NCBI GenBank assembly: GCA_031280795.1 | Contig: JAITGF010000009.1 | Coordinates: forward strand, 1 to 28,782 | From: Candidatus Ancillula prorhinotermitis | GTDB lineage: Bacteria > Actinomycetota > Actinomycetes > Actinomycetales > Bifidobacteriaceae | Reading direction: 5' to 3' | Length of the DNA: 28,782 bases | Shown here: piece after piece, positions 22,879 through 28,782 of the stretch | Numbering within the stretch: position 1 is the stretch's first letter | Layout: each line of letters begins with the position of its first letter | Position numbers and translations under genes: made by a program | The notes under the pieces: generated by a model | Databases searched by the model: none | What the model was told of the DNA's origin: nothing | What the model saw: the letters and a program-made list of their open reading frames with translations, nothing else

Positions 22879-25161
22879 TTAGTGACCAAGATATAGATAC
22901 ATCGGATTGCCTTCTAGAGTTCCTTCATTTAGGTTCTGGTTCAGCTTAGTCCAGATGGTATGATTACTCGGTATTAGCTTTCCGGTAGACAACTGAGCTG
23001 CGCCCCCTGTAAGCTTTGCACTAGACTGACTTGCCCCAGGTAACTCACCGTCTTCACCTGGCCAAAGCCCATGGTGATCACTGTCAGTCGCGGCATTTTC
23101 TAAGCCAATTGCAGTGATAGGCACATTATGAGCATGACCATCACCGTCGATATAGCTTGGGTAGTTGGGGTTATAACGCATTCGGTTCGCAAAATAGATA
23201 AATTTTCCACCAGCGTGACGATTGAGGTCCTGTGAGAACCAGTAACCATATGGGTCCTTCGACTCTTGATCAGCAGTACCTTGCTTTGGGTGTGAGCAGG
23301 TGATGAAATTGACTGGAAGCTCGTTTTTTTGCATCCAGCCGTTATCTGCATAGTGGTATCCACCATTCCTATAACCGCGCTCATCAGTACCATTTTTTGA
23401 ATACAACACATCGGTGTCTCTTACACAATCGTGAACGCGAGTGCTATCTCCTGCAATCACGTCAAAATTGACAAGAGCTTCGCGAGGGTCATTTGTCAAA
23501 GAATATCCCAATAATATCGGACCTGCCCATTTCCAGCCGTCTGTTGTGTAAGCGTGGGAAGTAAGACTTTGGCGACCATTGCCATAATCATCGAAGTATA
23601 CGCAGTCAACACTTTTGTCACAGTCATCTTGCATCATTTTATGCAGATTTGCTTTTGCAGTGCCGATAGAATAGGATCCAAGAAGTTTGATTCCGTCACC
23701 TGATGTATACACGTTTTTAACGTACGGGCCTTTGGAAAGTTCGTCTCCGACCATTCCACCCCTTTCTATTAGGCGTGTGCGATAGCGAGTGTGAATCCAA
23801 TCAGCATATGTCATCACTTGACCAGCACGTGATAAACAATCGTCTTTGAGCTCTTGGTTATTGCCGAACTGGGCATTACACTCTGCTACGCTTGGATATC
23901 GGACGTTGCTCGGAGCAAGCATCTTACTGTCGATGAACTCCCACACCCACTTTCCAATATCATCAAGGTTTGTCCGGGCGCCTTCAGCACTGTTCTTAAC
24001 TGCCCCGCCGATAAATTGACGCAAGTTTTTTGCTGCTGTCGTGGAGTCATTGAACCATTTATTGGCAGCTTCTGCGTTTTGGGTAAGAGTTTTATCAATA
24101 CCCCAATTCGGCGGCGCGAACCCACCATAAGAATAACTATCTATGCTACCGTCGTTCTCTATGATCTTGCGATCATTTTCATAGCTACCAGTCATTCCGC
24201 CAGTAATGCCTTTAATTGAGCCTTTGACTTGAGCGTCAACTTTATCAGACTTTTGCTCAGTTCGACTGTTGAAGTCAGCAAACACTGAAGATGTAGACCC
24301 AAAGGACCCACTCGTAACAATGAGATCACCATATCGGTCAAGAAATTCATCAGCGGGAAGCTTGTTCAAAACATCAGTCTTGAAGTTATCAGTGGTTAAT
24401 CTCGTCAAGACGTCTTCCTCAGAAAGCCCTACTATTGGCGAGCACGTATCGTTAGAAGTTGGTATCATGTGCGGATCGTATTGAATAGTATCGTTTTCAG
24501 ATGCACTATATACCCTTCCTTCATAATGGCGCTGACCAGTCGTCCATCCAGAAGTGGAGCCATGTGATACCGAACCCGACACACTACCTGCTGAACCAGG
24601 CGCTAGACCCATATAATCTGCAGCGTATTGAGGCATGAACTTTGTGGTGCCTTCACTCGGGTTATACGTCAATTGTTCTACACTCGGGCGTGGCTTACCT
24701 TGGCCGTACCCGCCTTCAATACCAACGCTATATTTGCGACTCCACTCTTTTTTGGTGTCTGACTGGCTAAGCTCTAACCATTGGCTAGTACCCGTTTGCC
24801 TTGAATACCATAAGCAGGGGTTATTACCTACATCTAAAGTCTTAGCAGTGCCTGTACCTTTTATTACTGCATCTGGGTTTAGTCTAGTGCCGTATTTTTC
24901 AATATTCAGACCACGCCCCATAGTGTTATCGGGGACACTTTCGTTTTCGCCGCCATAAAGTACCTTCAGGCGTACATTTCCGTCATCTTGAAATTGAGTA
25001 TAGACTCTTTGCTCAACATCTATAGAAGGGGTAGCTAATGCTTTCGCATCTTGACTACGCCCAATCTCCACAAATTGCAGAGTCACTACTGCGAGCGCAA
25101 TCGCTGCAATTGTTGCACCTGTGCGCATTACATGTCGTTTTAGTGTTCTCATATCCTTCAT
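22879..25161 (-). CDS. Exported MACPF-like pore-forming protein with MABP-like C-terminus
   Basis: A 760-aa protein with a signal peptide (hydrophobic core about 14-32, cleavage probably near residue 43). Residues about 140-415 resemble a MACPF/CDC domain: LPADEFLDRYGDLIVTSGSFGS (270-289) sits where the family has YGTH...GG, followed by an amphipathic Ser/Gly/Lys segment (290-330), a SYGG motif (344-347) and W-x5-T before a helix with WVWEFID. The signature is degenerate (YGDL for YGTH). About residues 550-690 contain QDLNRHAGGKFIYFANR and PITAIGL, resembling the MVB12-associated beta-prism (MABP) domain, which has been reported with bacterial MACPF domains. Many Cys pairs suit an exported protein. 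Such proteins oligomerise into membrane pores; a toxin against host cells or rivals is inferred. The start may be 25161 or the ATG at 25152, the latter with GAAGGA upstream. Confidence 0.7.
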   Translation of the reverse strand: MKDMRTLKRHVMRTGATIAAIALAVVTLQFVEIGRSQDAKALATPSIDVEQRVYTQFQDDGNVRLKVLYGGENESVPDNTMGRGLNIEKYGTRLNPDAVIKGTGTAKTLDVGNNPCLWYSRQTGTSQWLELSQSDTKKEWSRKYSVGIEGGYGQGKPRPSVEQLTYNPSEGTTKFMPQYAADYMGLAPGSAGSVSGSVSHGSTSGWTTGQRHYEGRVYSASENDTIQYDPHMIPTSNDTCSPIVGLSEEDVLTRLTTDNFKTDVLNKLPADEFLDRYGDLIVTSGSFGSTSSVFADFNSRTEQKSDKVDAQVKGSIKGITGGMTGSYENDRKIIENDGSIDSYSYGGFAPPNWGIDKTLTQNAEAANKWFNDSTTAAKNLRQFIGGAVKNSAEGARTNLDDIGKWVWEFIDSKMLAPSNVRYPSVAECNAQFGNNQELKDDCLSRAGQVMTYADWIHTRYRTRLIERGGMVGDELSKGPYVKNVYTSGDGIKLLGSYSIGTAKANLHKMMQDDCDKSVDCVYFDDYGNGRQSLTSHAYTTDGWKWAGPILLGYSLTNDPREALVNFDVIAGDSTRVHDCVRDTDVLYSKNGTDERGYRNGGYHYADNGWMQKNELPVNFITCSHPKQGTADQESKDPYGYWFSQDLNRHAGGKFIYFANRMRYNPNYPSYIDGDGHAHNVPITAIGLENAATDSDHHGLWPGEDGELPGASQSSAKLTGGAAQLSTGKLIPSNHTIWTKLNQNLNEGTLEGNPMYLYLGH

Positions 25162-25162
25162 T

Positions 25163-26254
25163 TTAGCCTACTTTCTTGTCATTTACTAACCACTGGCTGA
25201 TATTGGGGTTAGTTGGTATGGTTAAATTAGTATCGACTCCCGCCGTACTTCCTTTTACTATTGCCACTACTACTTGGTTTCCAGTTGCCAAAGAGTCAAC
25301 TGTTGCCTTTAGCGTGTTGATCGCTTCAAGCATTTCATTATCAACCACAATTTTGTTAGCGTCTTTCAAGATAACCTTAATCTGTGTAGCCTGTGCAATA
25401 ACTTGTGTCAACTCATTGAAGGAGTATCCTTCAAGATTTGAGTTTATTGCTTTCATCAGTCTTAGCTCAGCTGTCATCGACTTAAGAGTAGCCTTAACAT
25501 TTCGCGCTCCTCCTGATATCGTTAAGCCGGACTGCTTAATCGCACTGATAAATGTCGGTATATATATGCTAGGAAGTGTGCCACCACTTGCTGCTATACC
25601 GCCAATTTCTTTTCCGCTTAAGTCCTTTGCGCCATACGAAGAGCAAGTGTATACTATATCTTCGCCGGCAAAACTTTCGTACTTACCCACTGTGCCTGTA
25701 GACTCTCCTAGGGGATAGAGAAAGACGTCTGTAAGCGAAGGCTCCACCTTACCTGGTGCTATGCGCGATGCAAACGTGCAAGTGGCCCCCTGATAGTCAG
25801 CATAAGGCATCTTTGATGTTGCAAACGGGGTATGCCTGTTTACGAACCACATATTCGAAGCGCGAAACACCGACTGACCTAACCCCGGATTGTCGCTGTT
25901 AGGCACAATTCTTTGCCATGTCAAATCTTCAGCATCAGAATTGAACGCGGGAACACTTTCGTCTTGTGGAGTGTCAGGAATATTGCCCCCTGGTGCTGGA
26001 ACCTCTGGCTGTGGTGCCAATAAGCTTAAACATTCCTGTTTCGCTTTAATTATCGCCTCAGATGCATTCATGCCCGCCACTATGTATTGGACTTGCTTTA
26101 CACCGACGCAATTGTTGTAATCAGCATATGCATTTGCATTGTCATCCGCATTTGCCTGTCTGCTTCCGAACGTTATCGCGAATATCGACGTTAGCATAAA
26201 CGCTAGGGTTAAAAGCATCGTAAAGAACGCCTTCCTTATCATCTGTACTGTCAT
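25163..26254 (-). CDS. Exported protein of unknown function, first gene of the MACPF-like operon
   Basis: Not recognised. About 363 aa, with an N-terminal signal peptide (hydrophobic core about 10-30, cleavage probably after ANA near residue 38). A short Cys-containing helix-like segment follows (Cys51 and Cys77), then a Pro-rich linker (about 82-100) and a domain with two further Cys (161, 206; residue numbers from the GTG). The C-terminal half (about 225-345) looks helical, rich in Lys, Ile, Leu and Ala. The ATG at 26254 is preferred because GAGG lies 5 nt upstream; a GTG two codons earlier is the alternative. It ends one base before the MACPF-like gene, implying tight co-expression. It could be a partner, chaperone or second component of the pore; this is inference. 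Confidence 0.7.
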   Translation of the reverse strand: MTVQMIRKAFFTMLLTLAFMLTSIFAITFGSRQANADDNANAYADYNNCVGVKQVQYIVAGMNASEAIIKAKQECLSLLAPQPEVPAPGGNIPDTPQDESVPAFNSDAEDLTWQRIVPNSDNPGLGQSVFRASNMWFVNRHTPFATSKMPYADYQGATCTFASRIAPGKVEPSLTDVFLYPLGESTGTVGKYESFAGEDIVYTCSSYGAKDLSGKEIGGIAASGGTLPSIYIPTFISAIKQSGLTISGGARNVKATLKSMTAELRLMKAINSNLEGYSFNELTQVIAQATQIKVILKDANKIVVDNEMLEAINTLKATVDSLATGNQVVVAIVKGSTAGVDTNLTIPTNPNISQWLVNDKKVG

Positions 26255-26321
26255 CTTCACCTCTTCCTTACTTTTTTTAGTGTGAAATATAGGAATTCAC
26301 CTCATGCTCGTTCTGCTATAA

Positions 26322-26327
26322 ATCATA
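26322..26327 (-). promoter_or_regulatory. Putative -10 box of the three-gene exported operon
   Basis: TATGAT on the minus strand, about 70 nt before the first gene, with no recognisable -35. The phased GTTAA-like array begins about 43 bp upstream of it, a suitable position for an activator that replaces -35 contacts. Confidence 0.4.
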
Positions 26328-26369
26328 TCATAATTATGCCACACTAATACCATATGATTGCCCCTAGAC

Positions 26370-26466
26370 GTGAACGTAGCGTTAATTTAAGTTAAGTTTA
26401 GTGAAGATTAAAATAATTTCGTTAAGACTGCGTAAAAAATCTAGGCTTGGGTAAAAGGTGCGTTAA
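26370..26466. promoter_or_regulatory. Helically phased GTTAA-like array upstream of the MACPF-like operon
   Basis: GT(T/G/A)AA motifs begin at 26370, 26381, 26391, 26401, 26421, 26432, 26451 and 26462, spaced 11, 10, 10, 20, 11, 19 and 11 bp, so all fall on about the same helix face. OmpR/PhoB-type winged-helix regulators bind direct repeats spaced one turn apart, and such a regulator is encoded just upstream. The array fills the gap between the kinase stop and the operon promoter and is the likely binding region of that regulator. Confidence 0.6.
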
Positions 26467-27698
26467 GAGTTGACAAACTCTTGCTTCGGTATTTGCAGGC
26501 GAAACCTAGTTTTATCGCCTGGCGTACTCAAAACCGATATAGTAAACCCGTGCAATCGTACGATTCTATCGACTAGCGCCAAGCCAACTCCAAAACCTTT
26601 ACTAGTAGTATCATTATACTTTTGCGATTTGTAAAATGCTGAAAATATTTTCTGCTGGTCATCTTCAGGTATAGCCTCACCGTCATTGAAGAAATCCACT
26701 ATGAAGCAATCTGAACGCACATGAATCTGAATTTTAACCTTCTCTTCAGAATACTTTACAGCATTATCTATTAAATTATCGACTAAAAGCCATACCAAGT
26801 CTCTGTTTGCTTTAATCACTGCACTTTGCAAGACTTTTTTTAATTTTCTACCGGCAAAATCAGTTTCACTAATAACGTGCATAATCAGGTCTTTAAGGTC
26901 GAATATTTCCCAATTGTTCTCTAACTTCTTATTATCTACTTCTTGCAATCTTAGCAATAAATCAGCAGTTTTGGCAAGATGCTCAATATCTTTATCAATA
27001 TCGTCAATTAAATCGACATTAGTTTGTTTGGCTTTCATTTTAAGTAGCAGTAAACGTTGGCGAATGTTGTTTAAAGGGCGCTTCAGCTCGTGTGAAACGT
27101 TTGATAAAAAATTCATCTTAGTGTGAAATTCCCCAGAAATACGCTCGTGAAATGGTTTTAGCTCTGGATATTGCTGCAATACAGCACTAGTTACTTCATC
27201 ATTACCTTCAAAAGTAATTTCTTCAAGCGTTTTGGCAAAAGTCTTTGCCGACAGTCGGCTTATAAGACGTGATACTAACACCGCCATGCCAAACTCAACT
27301 AAGACTATCAAAAGAAATAAAACCCCAACAATGACAACCTTTTTTGTCTCACCACTTACTTCCAAAACTAGCCCATCGGCAATTTTTATAGCGAAGTAAT
27401 CTCTTTTTGCATCTTTATTTACATCGAAATTCTCATTGAAAGCAAAAATATTTTGCAAAGCGTCGTTAATTTGTGGATTTTCGGTGAGGTTTAACTTTTC
27501 CACATCATCAGTTGTTCTACCCCAATCACTATATATAACCTCTCCGCTTGCCTCTACTATTGCAATGTCGATAGAATTAGCATCATCACTAACTATCCAT
27601 TTCGTAAATTGAAAAATTGTTGTGAAAATGAGAACGGCAAACGTAAGCAGGGAAAGTACAACTGCTAGGAGGATATACTTTGATACCTTTTTTTTCAT
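26463..27698 (-). CDS. Sensor histidine kinase
   Basis: A 411-aa membrane sensor kinase. TM1 is at about 8-30, a short extracytoplasmic domain at about 31-118 (Asp/Asn-rich, no Cys) and TM2 at about 120-142. The linker shows no clear HAMP. The dimerisation/phosphoacceptor helix has FLSNVSHELKRPLN (His203). The ATP-binding domain has an N box LVDNLIDNAVKYS (305-317), a G1-like FFNDGEAIPEDD (336-347) and a G2 SKGFGVGLALVDRIV (366-380). It is expected to phosphorylate the response regulator whose gene overlaps it by 4 nt (ATGA). The small sensor region gives no hint of the signal. The gene is followed by the phased array and the exported operon. Confidence 0.92.
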   Translation of the reverse strand: MKKKVSKYILLAVVLSLLTFAVLIFTTIFQFTKWIVSDDANSIDIAIVEASGEVIYSDWGRTTDDVEKLNLTENPQINDALQNIFAFNENFDVNKDAKRDYFAIKIADGLVLEVSGETKKVVIVGVLFLLIVLVEFGMAVLVSRLISRLSAKTFAKTLEEITFEGNDEVTSAVLQQYPELKPFHERISGEFHTKMNFLSNVSHELKRPLNNIRQRLLLLKMKAKQTNVDLIDDIDKDIEHLAKTADLLLRLQEVDNKKLENNWEIFDLKDLIMHVISETDFAGRKLKKVLQSAVIKANRDLVWLLVDNLIDNAVKYSEEKVKIQIHVRSDCFIVDFFNDGEAIPEDDQQKIFSAFYKSQKYNDTTSKGFGVGLALVDRIVRLHGFTISVLSTPGDKTRFRLQIPKQEFVNS

Positions 27699-28453
27699 TG
27701 TCCGTTAAATGTTAGCGACCATCCAACATATCTTTTTCCAACTATCTTGATGCTATGATTCAGGTTCGCATCGATTAACTTGTCGTTTATCTTTTTAATA
27801 TACACTCTAAATCCGTCAGACTTTTGGCTGTTTGGGTTAGCAAAAAGTACATCATTAATCTCATTGGCACGCACAAACTTGTTCAAATGATGCGAAAGCG
27901 TTATAAATATCTTGTACTCAGAGGGAGTTAGCTGAAGATTTGTTTCATTGACGTAAACAATTTTTTGATTATCATCGATACGTATGTTGGCTTCTTTAAG
28001 TTCAGATGTGTTATTTATGCTACCAATTGACGAATCATAAGTTTGGCGGTTGTATTTTGCAACTATCTTATTTACAATATCTTGTGGGTTAGTAGTCCCT
28101 TTTTCATAATAATCATCTACACCGATACTGACCAAGTGCTTTTTGTTGTCGTAGTTAAGGTTCCCAGAGAAGATAATAATATATATTGGTGCATCTTGGT
28201 GGTTTTGACGCAGATATTTTACGATTTCCTCCCCGTTTATGCTCATATCAAGGTCTAGCAGTAGTACAAATATCTGGTTTACCCACTTAAAGTGCGACTG
28301 GGCTTTCTCCAAGAACTTCGCAGGGTCTGTAAACATCTCCACATTGCAACCGACTGCCCTCAGTATTTCAGTATGCAACGATGCAAAAACATCATCGTCA
28401 TCAACAATCACGACTTTTCGGCTTTTGTTATCGTCTTGAGATACGTTTAGCAT
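27695..28453 (-). CDS. OmpR/PhoB-type response regulator
   Basis: A 252-aa DNA-binding response regulator. The receiver domain (about 12-125) has the acidic pocket IVDDDD (16-21), the phosphoacceptor in LLLDLDM (Asp67), Ser96 in IFSGN and Lys118 in YEKG. The C-terminal winged helix (about 155-250) contains LTPSEYKIFITLSHHLNKFV, a recognition-helix region SDGFRVYIKKINDKL, and IVGKRYVGWSL at the wing. It is probably activated by the overlapping kinase gene product and probably acts on the GTTAA array at 26370-26466. TATAAT of repeat copy B ends 6 nt before the ATG, so expression appears leaderless and driven from the repeat edge. Confidence 0.92.
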   Translation of the reverse strand: MLNVSQDDNKSRKVVIVDDDDVFASLHTEILRAVGCNVEMFTDPAKFLEKAQSHFKWVNQIFVLLLDLDMSINGEEIVKYLRQNHQDAPIYIIIFSGNLNYDNKKHLVSIGVDDYYEKGTTNPQDIVNKIVAKYNRQTYDSSIGSINNTSELKEANIRIDDNQKIVYVNETNLQLTPSEYKIFITLSHHLNKFVRANEINDVLFANPNSQKSDGFRVYIKKINDKLIDANLNHSIKIVGKRYVGWSLTFNGQ

Positions 28454-28459
28454 ACTTTA

Positions 28460-28465
28460 ATTATA
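28460..28465 (-). promoter_or_regulatory. -10 box supplied by repeat copy B
   Basis: Minus strand TATAAT, part of the conserved GTTAGAAAATGATGTATAATT end of the repeat, 6 nt before the response regulator ATG. It has the same layout as copy A before the permease gene. Confidence 0.6.
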
Positions 28466-28699
28466 CATCATTTTCTAACTTCGCGTTCATAAGGATATGA
28501 AACCCTTATGCGCGCTCAGAAGAAAATGTGCATTCTAATAAAGGCGCTGCTCCGCGCCTTAACTCGGAGCTCTGCGAGGCACAAGTTAGGGGTAAAATTA
28601 ATTTAATTTTACTCCGACTTGTTCTAACTTCGCGTGCATATGGAAATAAATTCCATATGCACGCTCAGAAGAAAATGTGCATTCTAATAAAGGCGCTGC
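28460..28699 (-). repeat. Modular structured repeat, copy B (one unit plus a partial second)
   Basis: TTCTAACTTCGCG occurs at 28473 and again at 28622 (149-bp period). Hairpins: CATAAGG/CCTTATG (28488-28494/28504-28510), GTAAAATT/AATTTTAC (28592-28599/28605-28612) and a perfect 14-bp stem in the second unit (28632-28645/28651-28664). The framework (for example 28515-28590) is nearly identical to copy A, but the second and third hairpins have stem sequences different from those of copy A. The second unit stops matching at about 28699, in the middle of the GGCGC hairpin. Confidence 0.85.
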
Positions 28700-28782
28700 G
28701 ATATGCGGGTAGTGAGCGGGTCAGCAGCTTTGCTGGTGAGCAGGCGAACGTAGCAAGCATACGTTTTTCATAGTTTTCGAAG
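28700..28782. other. Unassigned tail beyond the repeat
   Basis: No gene recognised. It starts abruptly where the second repeat unit loses homology. It contains small stems CAGCA/TGCTG (about 28722-28735) and CGTA/TACG (about 28749-28763). It may be another module of the repeat family or flanking DNA cut by the window edge. Confidence 0.3.

Noticed and set aside
23854..24958. Plus-strand frames opposite the MACPF-like gene
   Set aside because: They lie fully antisense to a well-supported exported protein and show no ribosome-binding sites or motifs.

Overview
Organism. The ribosomal proteins S10, L3, L4 and L23 read as clearly actinobacterial (for example the ARQGTH and [12 protein letters not shown] stretches), and the GatD/MurT pair, LysP-like permease and pyruvate formate-lyase also fit Actinomycetota. 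Base composition is moderate, far below typical high-GC actinobacteria. Together with a broken ribosomal operon, decayed tRNA copies and many leaderless genes, this suggests a derived, probably host-associated lineage near Bifidobacteriales/Actinomycetales. The phylum is a fairly firm inference; anything finer is a guess.

Layout. 1-1940: a membrane-anchored PQQ-type propeller protein, then a structured repeat element (copy A). 1947-6446 (+): LysP-like amino-acid permease, tRNA-Gly with a decayed twin in front, an unrecognised 447-aa protein and a Bcr/CflA-type MFS exporter. 6463-10922 (-): cell-wall operon PBP1a - murT - gatD. 10966-13875 (-): a small two-TM protein, a U32 protein (TrhP-like) and a membrane-anchored DsbA-like thioredoxin. 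13932-14247: divergent tRNA-Ser(UGA) and tRNA-Cys(GCA) with back-to-back -35 boxes. 14258-16321 (-): exported wall protein with a lysozyme-like domain and nine C-terminal repeats. 16468-18617 (+): rpsJ-rplC-rplD-rplW, stopped by a terminator just after rplW. 18735-21071 (+): pyruvate formate-lyase, followed by a ribosome-binding site and an ATG that is at once closed by TAG. 21241-28453 (-): response regulator, histidine kinase, then three exported proteins, the middle one resembling a MACPF pore-forming protein with a MABP-like C-terminus. 28460-28699: copy B of the structured repeat in opposite orientation.

Most notable. (1) A candidate two-component-controlled secreted pore-former locus (21241-28453). 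The gap between kinase and target operon holds an array of GTTAA-like motifs spaced at about one helical turn. (2) A modular repeat family whose hairpin stems change sequence between copies while staying complementary. Both copies end in a TATAAT placed 6-7 nt from the start codon of the adjacent gene, so each apparently supplies a leaderless promoter. (3) Leaderless initiation looks like the rule for first genes of transcription units here, while internal operon genes keep Shine-Dalgarno sequences.
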